Assembly: GCA_016212665.1 (NCBI GenBank)
Contig: JACREZ010000005.1
Span: 1-64,000 of the forward strand
Direction: 5' to 3'
DNA: 64,000 nt
From: Ignavibacteriota bacterium
GTDB lineage: Bacteria > Bacteroidota > Ignavibacteria > UBA10030 > SZUA-254
This document shows, in pieces, positions 43,703 to 51,592 of this stretch. Each line of letters begins with the position of its first letter. Position 1 is the first letter of the stretch. The notes under the pieces are model-generated. The model was not told the origin of the DNA. It did no database searches and was given only the letters and a program-made list of their open reading frames with translations. The translations under genes and the position numbers were made by a program.

Positions 43703-43756
43703 CTGCATTGGATGAATGGAGTCCCGGTGTGTCGGAGAGGAATTACCTTTCCGAAC

Positions 43757-44644
43757 TTACCCGAATCGAATTGAATAATCCGGGACTGCAGGATTGTTAG
43801 GATAATCAAGTCCTTCTCTCGGTAGCAGGGCGGTACTGTGTGAACAATCGTTCCCCACAACATTTTTATTGATAAACGTTATCTCCACCACAGAGGGAAA
43901 ATCATTCTGCACATCATACGTCGCTCCGTTGTTTCCATGAATATGAACGACATAAAAATGCTTCGTTAAACCGAGCATACACTCATTGAACTCTTTTGTT
44001 CTTGTATCGAGGTCATGAAACTCCCCCGCAATGCACCGGATGCGATGCTGTGCATTCACAATATCCTGTGCAATTTCATACTCCGAGCCTTCAATATCCA
44101 TCTTCAAAAATATATCATGCCCTGATTTCTTCTCCGGGCACATATCAACAATATCGCTCAACCGAATATCCGTTGCGTTACGGAGGGTTGACACTCTTTT
44201 CCTGATATGAATATTCGGACGTTGAAAGAATGTAAAATATTCTTTGTACCGGTGAATCCGCTGAAGATATTTTTTCCTCTTCTCACCATTGAAGAGGAGA
44301 CCGTACAGGAACACTTTCCATGCATAAATAAGGATTCTCCGGAGAAACCACCATCGCCCGATGCTATGGTCAACGCCGATAATTTTCACAGCAGGATTTT
44401 TCATCCGGTACTCTTTGTCAAAACTCCAATCATCGGAGAGACCCAGCGAGACTACGACATCGCACTCCGTGATTTGGTCTCCGGGAATGACATATCCGCC
44501 ATCTCCTTTCTCGCCTAAACGGACAAGGTTCGGATATTCGATGGGTTTCAAAAGGTGTTTATTCAGATACAATGCGTACTCAATCTGCTTGTGAAAAATA
44601 TTTTTGTGAATGTACCAATAATCACTCACACTATCAATCATCAA
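43757..44644 (-). CDS. FkbM-family methyltransferase
   Basis: 295 residues. The SAM-binding segment EKGDGGYVIPG and VVSLGLSDDWSFDKEY, and the conserved FLKMDIEGSEYE (motif of FkbM family), are present, followed by GEFHDLD. FkbM enzymes O-methylate sugars or polyketides; the substrate here is unknown. It converges with the CcmE-like gene. Confidence 0.88.
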   Translation of the reverse strand: MMIDSVSDYWYIHKNIFHKQIEYALYLNKHLLKPIEYPNLVRLGEKGDGGYVIPGDQITECDVVVSLGLSDDWSFDKEYRMKNPAVKIIGVDHSIGRWWFLRRILIYAWKVFLYGLLFNGEKRKKYLQRIHRYKEYFTFFQRPNIHIRKRVSTLRNATDIRLSDIVDMCPEKKSGHDIFLKMDIEGSEYEIAQDIVNAQHRIRCIAGEFHDLDTRTKEFNECMLGLTKHFYVVHIHGNNGATYDVQNDFPSVVEITFINKNVVGNDCSHSTALLPREGLDYPNNPAVPDYSIRFG

Positions 44645-44758
44645 TTAAATCGAATATGAATTACCGAGTCCCGGGGTGTCACGGTCCCACCGTGACACGT
44701 GCGTTCAGGTCACGGAATGGTCCGTGACCTCCCAGCAATTAAATCGAATATGAATTAC
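44642..44758. repeat. GTCACGG repeat flanked by perfect 23-bp direct repeats
   Basis: A GGTGTCACGG...GGTCACGGAATGGTCC element (44674-44735) lies between two copies of a 23-bp sequence, CAATTAAATCGAATATG plus six bases, at 44642-44664 and 44736-44758. The 23-bp direct repeats may mark an insertion or a slippage duplication. Confidence 0.7.
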
Positions 44759-45330
44759 TGAGTGAGGGTGTTTCCGAATGGTTATTGCGGGCGTAACGAA
44801 GCAGGAAGAAAATGTAGGTCGAGATTTATCTCGACTATAAACGGTGTGGAAATGAATTTTGACCGACATCTATGATGTTAAATGATTGAAGTTACTATTT
44901 ACTAACCCCAAGGGTCTACGACTCGTAGAGGGGGAAATATTGCAGAAATGAAAGCAACCATACTACACTCCGTAGGAGTGACATAGAACTCCAATTTCGA
45001 AACTGTCCCAAAAGTCCGATTGACGTGTAGCCGCAGACTTTACGTCTGCGCTTTTAATTTGGAAACGCAACCATATCCCAAAGGAATGCCATAGACAAAG
45101 GTTGCGCCTACTATTGTAAATACCTAATAAATGATGTATGTTATCCCCGTATGTAACAAACAATCATCAATAACTATTTCGGAGATTCTTATGAAGAATT
45201 ATCTTTACAGTTTTGTTCTGCTCCACGATTCATCAACAACTTCATGTGTTCGATACATTGCATCGAACCAAGATCATTCCACTCCCACATACCCACCAGT
45301 TATGTAATCATCAAAACAGAAAGATGAAAT
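44759..45330. other. 570-bp gap without a gene
   Basis: It holds several small palindromes: GTCGAGATTTATCTCGAC (near 44819), TACGACTCGTAG (near 44917), CACTCCGTAGGAGTG (near 44967), GCAGACTTTACGTCTGC (near 45037). Short open frames here have no family support. A promoter for the lipoprotein gene is expected but not identified. Confidence 0.5.
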
Positions 45331-45822
45331 ATGAAAATACTCTTCTTATTCATTACCTTCATTTGTTTGAATGGATGTACATCTTCGAACTTTGTCTCCC
45401 AACCGGCTGGAGGTGATTCTCTCAGCTTACTAGAATTTATCAATGAGGTGAAGGGAGAACATTGCAGGATTGAATTATCAGATGGACGAATAATGGAGGG
45501 GAAGAACCTTGAAGTAACTCATGATTCAATACGGTGGGTTGATGTAGTTTCTGCTCAGGTTTTCACCATCTCAACAGTTCAGATTGATGTAGTTGTTTGT
45601 GAAGCGCCATGGTTGGGAGCGCTGGAAGGATTCGGAGTAGGTGTTGTTGTTGGAGGAACTGCCGGTTTTCTTTCTTCAGAAGAAAAAGATAAAAAATTTG
45701 CCGGAGAACTTGCTCCACTTTATCTTGCTAGCGCAGGAGGGCTGGCAGGAGGAATAGTTGGCGGGATTATTGGTCTGGTTCTTACACACGATTATGAATA
45801 CAAATTTGTAAGAAAGAAATAA
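45331..45822 (+). CDS. Predicted lipoprotein with glycine-zipper helices
   Basis: 163 residues. MKILFLFITFICLNGC ends in a lipobox with Cys16. The mature part has a small beta domain (KGEHCRIELSDGRIMEGKNL, like an SM-type or DUF beta module) and two glycine-rich hydrophobic helices (about 91-112 and 130-152; GFGVGVVVGGTAGF). It should be outer-membrane or inner-membrane anchored. Function unknown. Confidence 0.75.
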   Translation: MKILFLFITFICLNGCTSSNFVSQPAGGDSLSLLEFINEVKGEHCRIELSDGRIMEGKNLEVTHDSIRWVDVVSAQVFTISTVQIDVVVCEAPWLGALEGFGVGVVVGGTAGFLSSEEKDKKFAGELAPLYLASAGGLAGGIVGGIIGLVLTHDYEYKFVRKK

Positions 45823-45983
45823 TCCAAGAAGGGATATTCACGTGGGGCTGTCAAAAAAAGTGCAATCGCCTTGGGTGTCATTCCTGCGAAAGCAGGAATC
45901 CATTTCACCTTCGACGATTCTGGAATACCGTTGGCGCGAGATAGTCTCCAAGAATAATCCTTCAAATTGACCTGTTTTTGATA

Positions 45984-46064
45984 GTCGTAGTTTACCCATG
46001 CACGTTTTGCGTAGTTTCCCCCCCAAAAAATCGTAGTTTACCCCCCCAAAAATGCGTAGTTCAC
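45984..46064. repeat. Short GTAGTTTACCC repeat cluster with C7 tracts
   Basis: GTAGTT recurs at about 45986, 46011, 46033 and 46056, each followed by TTACCC or TTCCCCCCC and then AAAAA. Spacing is 22-25 bp. Two perfect C7 runs occur. No protein is encoded. It lies upstream of the 21-bp array A3. Confidence 0.6.
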
Positions 46065-46210
46065 GTATTGACTGGGATTTTTTTTTTCTTTATCATTACA
46101 CTCGTTGGTCAAATGATTATTTCCATTCAATAGTTATTGAAAGTTGAATCCATGACGATATATTCCTTTTTTGAGCAATGCCCCAAATTTCATCAGAAAC
46201 GCATTTCCGC

Positions 46211-46378
46211 CGTCGGAAATTGATGCCTATGGGACGGAAATCGTTAACTATCTTTCGGAAACCGCTAACTATGCTTTGGAAATCGCATACTATCCTTTTG
46301 AAATCGCCAACTATCCTTCGGAAATTGGTAACTGTACGACGGAAAAGGTCAACGTGAGAATGGAAAGCCTATTCTCCG
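46211..46378 (+). repeat. 21-bp periodic array, 8 degenerate units (A3)
   Basis: Eight consecutive units of 21 bp; the consensus is CCNTCGGAAATCGCNAACTA. In one frame it reads P-S-E-I-A-N-Y-type heptapeptides and stays open to about 46473, but no start signal supports a protein. It ends about 243 bp before the 46622 orphan gene. Confidence 0.8.
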
Positions 46379-46621
46379 GTTCGGATGTGGTTAACGGATG
46401 GATGGATGCGATATTCTCGGCAATGAAAGTGTCAACTATCAAATTTGACTTAAATTTAAGGATTAGTAGTTGAGCAATTTAGCATGTCTTACAAATGAAT
46501 GATGTAAAGAAATTATTTGTAATGTAATGCAAGATAAGATTTGTATTGTTATGTATGATAATGAGTTACAAGATTCAATTCACTTAATTAACTAATATCT
46601 AACAAACTAAAGGAACAAATT

Positions 46622-47347
46622 ATGAGTCGTCCGAAAGAAGTAGTTCGACTATATACAATGGCAGATTCTGATATGATGCAGGTATCGGAGAAAACCCGCG
46701 AAGCATTTATTGAGGATAATGCAGATTTTCAGGCATTCGACCCTGATTTTAAGGACCCGTATGCCGCGAACTGGCAGTCTGAGATTGATGCCGCTAAAAG
46801 CGTACCAACCGATAATGTCATAGTTGACACTATGACGATTTTAACCACTGCCACAGAAAATGCGATGGAGTTATGCCGGAATAAATTTCAGTCAATGAAG
46901 TTTTTCATCGAGAAAGCATTCCCGAATAAGACTTCTATCTGGAATGAGTTCGGGTATAACGATTATGACAGGTCGAGGACATCTCATCCGCTGATGATTT
47001 CGTTTATGCGCGATCTCTATGCAGTTGCACAAAAATACAGTGCGGAACTGATTGCGAAAAATTTTACGCAAGCGATGATTGATGAAATCGGAACGTTATT
47101 GAACCAATTGAACAGTTCCGATACGGCGCAGGAAGCATACAAAGGTACCCGCGAGGTCCTGACGCAGAATAGAATTATTCTCCTGAACCAAGTCTGGACA
47201 ACGACGGTGACAGTATGCAGAGCCGGGAAGTTGATTTACATGAACAACTATGCGAAGTACCAACGCTACGTGTTGCCGGGCGACCCGACGACTCCGGATG
47301 AGGAACCACCTCCGCCACCACCGGACCAGCCGCCGCCTACGCCGTAG
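46622..47347 (+). CDS. Uncharacterised helical orphan protein with proline tail
   Basis: 241 residues: a predicted helical bundle (about 1-210) with the segments FFIEKAFPNKTSIWNEFG, LAVAQKYSAELIAKNF and a C-terminal YAKYQRYVLPGDPTTPDEE leading to a poly-proline tail (PPPPPPDQPPPTP). The layout, with a helical core, basic segment and proline-rich end, is like the 16813 gene, with little sequence identity. AAAGGAAC precedes ATG 46622. It lies downstream of a 21-bp array. Function unknown. Confidence 0.75.
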   Translation: MSRPKEVVRLYTMADSDMMQVSEKTREAFIEDNADFQAFDPDFKDPYAANWQSEIDAAKSVPTDNVIVDTMTILTTATENAMELCRNKFQSMKFFIEKAFPNKTSIWNEFGYNDYDRSRTSHPLMISFMRDLYAVAQKYSAELIAKNFTQAMIDEIGTLLNQLNSSDTAQEAYKGTREVLTQNRIILLNQVWTTTVTVCRAGKLIYMNNYAKYQRYVLPGDPTTPDEEPPPPPPDQPPPTP

Positions 47348-47358
47348 GCTTATAGTTG

Positions 47359-47381
47359 GAGTCTGATTTGAAATTGGACTT
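47359..47381. repeat. GAGTC-GATT small palindrome
   Basis: GAGTCTGATTTGAAATTGGACTT is an imperfect palindrome just after the 46622 gene; similar elements lie at 57883-57901 and near 9330. No T-tract. Confidence 0.5.
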
Positions 47382-47442
47382 CATCTTTGCTATACTTTGT
47401 CAGGTCACGTAGGGGAGACGTGACTTGACAGGGTATTTGATA

Positions 47443-47473
47443 TTTGATTGTTAAAATGAATGGTGTATATTTG
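47443..47473 (+). promoter_or_regulatory. Bacteroidota-type promoter of the OLD gene
   Basis: TTTG (47443-47446), 19 nt, TATATTTG (47466-47473): a full consensus match. It resembles 1232-1262 upstream of SIR2, sharing AAAATG and GAATGGTGTATATT. A second candidate TTTG-N20-TATACTTTG lies near 47368-47396. Confidence 0.6.
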
Positions 47474-47558
47474 CGGAAAATTTTTACAGGTGTTGCTGGT
47501 GATACGGTGATGCCCAAGAAAACCAGGTAAAACTTGACTGAAACAATTGGACACAGGT

Positions 47559-49325
47559 ATGAAATATAAAAAATTCATTATAGAAAATTATCGAGGTATA
47601 ACTGATAGAATAGAAATTAATGTAGAAAAAAAATCATTACTACCTATCATTGGGATTAATGAATGCGGTAAAACAACAATCCTCAATGCCATTTATGCTT
47701 TTGATTATATGAATGATTGGCAAAATAAAACGTTTTCACACCTAACCGATATCATGAATCTCTATAAAGTTTCTAGCGGCATTTGTAGTATATCAGCAGT
47801 AGTGAATGTTACCAAGGCAGAATTGAAGGAATCGATGAAAAGTAAACTACAACTTACCGATACAAATGCTGATGAAAAGCTTAAGAGATTTTATGATACT
47901 AAGGAGTTTGAAATCACAATTACTCGAAAATTAGTTTATCAAAACAATCAATTATCAAGTTTTTATGAGTTCTACCCTAAACTATCCCTGAAAAATCCAA
48001 GTGAGGAGAATGATTTTTGTAAAGAACTAATTCTAAAACTACCCTACATACTTTATTTCGATGACTTCAGAGAGATATTTCCCGATATAATAGAAATTAC
48101 CAGTGAGAATCAAAATGTAGGATGGCTTCCTATAATACAAGAATTATTTATTCAGACTGATGAAAGTTATTCAGTTTATGATTTAAAAAATTTAGAAGAG
48201 AGGAGAAGAAAATCCATTCTTGCACAAGTCAAGAGAAAATTGAATGCAACGTTGACAGCACAATGGTCAAATTTTAGATTAGAAAATAAAGACGCTCTTG
48301 AAATCGATATAGATTTTAAGATTGAAAATAAAGTTACTCCTGTAATAAAAGAAATTAGGCAAGGCAATAATGTTGTAAAGCAAAGACATGATCAAGAAAT
48401 CGAAAAATATTTTTTAAAATTCGATCTTATAGAAAGGGATTCCAATGGGATAGAACATTATTTTTATATAAAAAATAGAAGTAAAGGATTTTATTGGTTT
48501 TTTAATTTTGTTATGAAATTAGAATTCAATCCTGATAAAGCTGGTGATCTTAATAATGCAATATATTTACTTGATGAGCCTGGATCTTATTTACACCCAT
48601 ATGCACAGACTAAACTTTGTAAAAAATTAAAAGAGCTATCCAATGAGAATATAGTTATTTATTGTACACATTCTCATTATCTGCTAAATCCAGAAACAAT
48701 ACCACTAAATAATATTCATGTTGTTAACAAAAATGAATTAGGTGACATTGTAATAAATCTGTTCCATCAATATCAAAATCAAAAGAGTAAGGGTGTTGAA
48801 ACAGCATTTCAAACTATTAATGAGGCACTATTTTTAAAACCTTTTGATATTGATATTAATAATAAAAAAATAATGATTGTAGAGGGTATTTATGACTACT
48901 ATGCGTATTCATTATTTAATCACAGCAAGGAATTCAGCATTTTACCGGGAAAGGGATCTGAGTCGTTGATAAACTTCATTTCATTAATGATAGCATTTGA
49001 AGTTGATTTCCGTGTTCTTTGGGATAACGATTCATCGGGAAATATAAGTTATGAAAAAGCAAAAACATTTTTTGGTGATGAAATGGCAAACAAGCATTTC
49101 TTCTTATTACCATCTAAAAATGGAAAGAAAAGAATACTACAAGATTTATTTGAGCCAATCGATTTAAGCATGATTAATAATGCACTACAACTAAATGATA
49201 AAGTATCTTTTGAAAAAAAGATATCGTCTCTTTTTTTCGATGAAAGCAAAAATGAAATTGTTAAAAAGATATCTCAAAAAACAAAAGATAATTTCAACAA
49301 TGTGTTTAGGTCAGTCATTTATTAA
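47559..49325 (+). CDS. OLD-family ATPase/TOPRIM nuclease
   Basis: 588 residues from ATG 47559. Walker A is GINECGKTT, the ABC-type D-loop region is IYLLDEPGSYLHP, and a TOPRIM module follows with the glutamate in IVEGIYDYYAY and the LWDNDSSG acidic pair. OLD nucleases of this kind are antiviral (P2 Old, GajA of Gabija). No UvrD-like partner gene (as in Gabija) is adjacent, so it would be a class 1, single-gene form. The gene is very AT-rich compared with the flanks, suggesting horizontal acquisition. Confidence 0.85.
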   Translation: MKYKKFIIENYRGITDRIEINVEKKSLLPIIGINECGKTTILNAIYAFDYMNDWQNKTFSHLTDIMNLYKVSSGICSISAVVNVTKAELKESMKSKLQLTDTNADEKLKRFYDTKEFEITITRKLVYQNNQLSSFYEFYPKLSLKNPSEENDFCKELILKLPYILYFDDFREIFPDIIEITSENQNVGWLPIIQELFIQTDESYSVYDLKNLEERRRKSILAQVKRKLNATLTAQWSNFRLENKDALEIDIDFKIENKVTPVIKEIRQGNNVVKQRHDQEIEKYFLKFDLIERDSNGIEHYFYIKNRSKGFYWFFNFVMKLEFNPDKAGDLNNAIYLLDEPGSYLHPYAQTKLCKKLKELSNENIVIYCTHSHYLLNPETIPLNNIHVVNKNELGDIVINLFHQYQNQKSKGVETAFQTINEALFLKPFDIDINNKKIMIVEGIYDYYAYSLFNHSKEFSILPGKGSESLINFISLMIAFEVDFRVLWDNDSSGNISYEKAKTFFGDEMANKHFFLLPSKNGKKRILQDLFEPIDLSMINNALQLNDKVSFEKKISSLFFDESKNEIVKKISQKTKDNFNNVFRSVIY

Positions 49326-49339
49326 CAGATACTTTTTTC

Positions 49340-49500
49340 TCGTCCCCACGCTCCGGCATGGGGATGCAAAAGTGTTACGCTCTGCGTTTAACAGTCAACG
49401 AAAATACTCACGCGTCTTTATTCGATACATGAGAAATATTATTTATTAAATGCAGGACGCATGAGCGTAAAAATTAACATTCCCACGCTGACGTGGGAAA
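49340..49500. repeat. CCCACGCT palindromic repeat
   Basis: CCCCACGCTCCGGCATGGGG at the left and TTCCCACGCTGACGTGGGAA at the right. Related to repeats at 21714-21957. Intergenic, no coding content. Confidence 0.6.
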
Positions 49501-49575
49501 GAGAAAATAATTTGCTTGATAAAAGGAGAATCAGTAAACTCCAGAAACGAAAGTCAGAATATTACTTGAAATAAA

Positions 49576-49788
49576 ATGAGCACATCAGAAATCATAAGAG
49601 AGATCGAGCAGTTACCATTGCAGAAAAGAATCTTCATTGTAGAACGGACAATTCATACCATGAGAGAAAAAGAAGATTTAAAAGACATGGAGATAGCGGC
49701 ACAGAAACTTACCGATGAATACAGGAACAATAGAGAATTAACAGAACTCACAAATCTGGATTTTGAAACCTTTTATGAAGCAAGGTGA
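49576..49788 (+). CDS. Antitoxin, partner lost
   Basis: 70 residues: STSEIIREIEQLPLQKRIFI is a helix-type dimerisation region common to short antitoxins of MazE/DUF2281-like modules, and the end NLDFETFYEAR overlaps a toxin start. The toxin frame (see 49775) stops after eight codons, so this antitoxin is an orphan. ATG 49576 lacks a clear ribosome-binding site. Confidence 0.7.
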   Translation: MSTSEIIREIEQLPLQKRIFIVERTIHTMREKEDLKDMEIAAQKLTDEYRNNRELTELTNLDFETFYEAR

Positions 49789-49900
49789 AATCTGGCTTTA
49801 GACTGGGAAGGAGTTGCACTCCTGACCAATCTTGGTCGTGGAGAAAGGCAATTCCGAACTAAGGGGTTGTATAAAATAATGAGATGTTTCTTATATTGGA
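49775..49900 (+). pseudogene. MazF/PemK toxin remnant, eight codons
   Basis: ATG at 49775, overlapping the antitoxin by 14 bp, reads MKQGEIWL and then TAG (49799-49801). MKQGEIWL is the usual beginning of MazF/PemK toxins (MKQGEIWLxNLDPxxG). After the stop the match is lost; the following sequence is repeat-like. The gene has been truncated by deletion or insertion. The right border is approximate. Confidence 0.7.
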
Positions 49901-49917
49901 AAAAAATATAACCTACT

Positions 49918-50154
49918 ATGTCAACACTCGAATTAAAACAAAGACTCATAACAACAATCGAACTCACTGAGAACAGAACCCTATTGCAAGAGTTGAATAC
50001 TTTGTTAGAGGTGGACATCGGAGAGGTTGAGCTTTATCAAATGAATGACGCTCAAACAAACGCTGTCCACGAAGCAAGAGCACAAATAAAAAATGGTCAA
50101 TTCCTGACGAACGAACAGGCGGATAAAGCAACGGATGAATGGCTAAACAAGTAA
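49918..50154 (+). CDS. Antitoxin of a RelE/ParE module
   Basis: 78 residues: helical N-terminus STLELKQRLITTIELTENRT and an acidic, variable C-terminus (SARAQIKNGQFLTNEQADKA). Its stop overlaps the downstream toxin start by 16 bp. Typical of ParD-like antitoxins. Confidence 0.75.
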   Translation: MSTLELKQRLITTIELTENRTLLQELNTLLEVDIGEVELYQMNDAQTNAVHEARAQIKNGQFLTNEQADKATDEWLNK

Positions 50155-50453
50155 TATGGTCGTTCCGCGCACAACAGGAGAGAATTCGTATTTTAGAATA
50201 TTGGAATGTGCGGAATTCTTCAAAAACGTACAGTAACAAATTAGATAAACTCATCAGAGAGGCAATAAAACTCATCACTCTTTATCCTCACATCGGTCGA
50301 AAAACAACCACTGATGAAAATGTGAAAGTAAAGGTAGTAAGAGAGTACCTTATTCTCTATGAAAACACAAATCAACAAATAAATATTTTGTCCATTTGGG
50401 ATAGTCGTCAGAACCCGGAAAAATTAGAAAAACTGTTGCATAGGAATTATTGA
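50139..50453 (+). CDS. RelE/ParE-superfamily toxin
   Basis: 104 residues: QVIWSFRAQQERIRILEYW, YPHIGRKT, and VREYLILYENTNQQINILSIWDSRQNPEKL form the RelE/ParE fold signature (YxI.Y....I.I..I.D.RQnP.K). Toxin acting on the ribosome or gyrase. Start ATG 50139 inside the antitoxin gene. Confidence 0.88.
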   Translation: MAKQVIWSFRAQQERIRILEYWNVRNSSKTYSNKLDKLIREAIKLITLYPHIGRKTTTDENVKVKVVREYLILYENTNQQINILSIWDSRQNPEKLEKLLHRNY

Positions 50454-50466
50454 TATATTTTTCTCG

Positions 50467-50528
50467 GGTGTCACGGTCCCAACGTGACACGAACATTCAG
50501 GTCACGGAATGGTCCGTGACCTCCCAGT
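50467..50528. repeat. GTCACGG repeat copy
   Basis: GGTGTCACGGTCCCAACGTG and GTCACGGAATGGTCCGTGAC; nearly identical to 44674-44735 and to the cores of 22683-22804 and 23561-23683. Palindromic, intergenic. Confidence 0.7.
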
Positions 50529-50631
50529 AATAGATGGATTAACTGTACTTTAATATTTAATACTGAGTCCTGTCAGTCTCTAAAATGAAAACCTTGTATT
50601 GGGTGTAAATGTTAGCAACGTTAAGAAACAC

Positions 50632-51456
50632 TCACTTCACCGGAAAATATCCAACCTTATTTACAATCTCTTGTCCTTCTTTGCTGAGAGTCCAATCAAT
50701 GTATTCCTTCAGCGCTCCTGTAGGTTTGCTACGGAGATACATGTAGAGGTAACGTGAGATGGGATATTTATCACTCTTCACGTTCTCTTCTGTCGGTTCG
50801 TAGGCTTGGGAGTTTGCATCTTCTTTCACTTTGAGGAATCTGATTCCTTTGCCGTATGCCGCGCCGCCGTAGCCGATGCCGTTTTTATCTTTTGCGATTG
50901 CGTTTACCACTGCGGCGGTGCCGGGCATGTTCTGCGCGCTCGGTGCAAAGTCGTCTCCGTTCAAAACATTATCTTTGAAATAGACATACGTGCCTGAGTT
51001 GTTCTCACGGCTGTATAAAATAATCTTTGCATCGTTCCCGCCAACTTGTTTCCAATTGGTGATATTGCCCTTATAAATATCCCGAATTTGTTCGAGCGAT
51101 AATTCTTTTACAGGATTTGATTCGTGAACGTACAATGCAATGCCATCTTTCGCCGCTTTGATTTCAACGCCGAGTGTGTTGTACCGTTGTTTGAGTTTTT
51201 CTTTTTCTGATTTTTTCATCGGACGTGATGCGTTGCAAATATCGGTTGTGCCGTTGATGAGTCCGGAGATTCCCGTTCCCGAACCGCCGCCTGTAACTTG
51301 TATCGTTACGCCCGGATGTTTCGACATGTAAATCTCCGCCCATCGTTGAGCGAGAATGACCATCGTGTCTGAACCTTTCACGGTAATCGTTTCGCCCTGT
51401 TGCATGAAGCCAAATGTTGTAAGAGCGATGATGAGTGTGATGATGATGTTTTTCAT
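50632..51456 (-). CDS. pstS: Phosphate-binding periplasmic protein PstS
   Basis: 274 residues with a signal peptide (MKNIIITLIIALTTFGFM), KGSDTMVILAQRWAE, TGGGSGTGISGLINGTTDI, and the SRENNSGTYVYF ligand region. It feeds phosphate to a PstCAB transporter. On the minus strand downstream of the porin gene. PstCAB genes are not in the window. Confidence 0.95.
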   Translation of the reverse strand: MKNIIITLIIALTTFGFMQQGETITVKGSDTMVILAQRWAEIYMSKHPGVTIQVTGGGSGTGISGLINGTTDICNASRPMKKSEKEKLKQRYNTLGVEIKAAKDGIALYVHESNPVKELSLEQIRDIYKGNITNWKQVGGNDAKIILYSRENNSGTYVYFKDNVLNGDDFAPSAQNMPGTAAVVNAIAKDKNGIGYGGAAYGKGIRFLKVKEDANSQAYEPTEENVKSDKYPISRYLYMYLRSKPTGALKEYIDWTLSKEGQEIVNKVGYFPVK

Positions 51457-51485
51457 TTGTTATTCCTTGTGTTGTTGTTACTATT

Positions 51486-51505
51486 CCCACAGCTAAAGCT
51501 GTGGG
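51486..51505. repeat. 9-bp hairpin between pstS and the porin gene
   Basis: CCCACAGCT, AA, AGCTGTGGG: a perfect stem; no T-run on either strand. Possibly controls the relative abundance of the two mRNAs. Confidence 0.6.
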
Positions 51506-51592
51506 CGGTATTATTTTTGAAATCGAAAATCATAAATCTTGAATCCTGAATCATTAATCGCCAATCAGCAATTAGCATTCAGAAATCAGAAA

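Noticed and set aside
44963-45163. Minus-strand reading frame in the 44.8-45.3 kb gap
   Set aside because: Formed by palindromic repeats; no family or start signal.
46171-46473. Open frame across array A3 as a gene
   Set aside because: Same reasoning; TTG start without a Shine-Dalgarno and only repeat-derived sequence.
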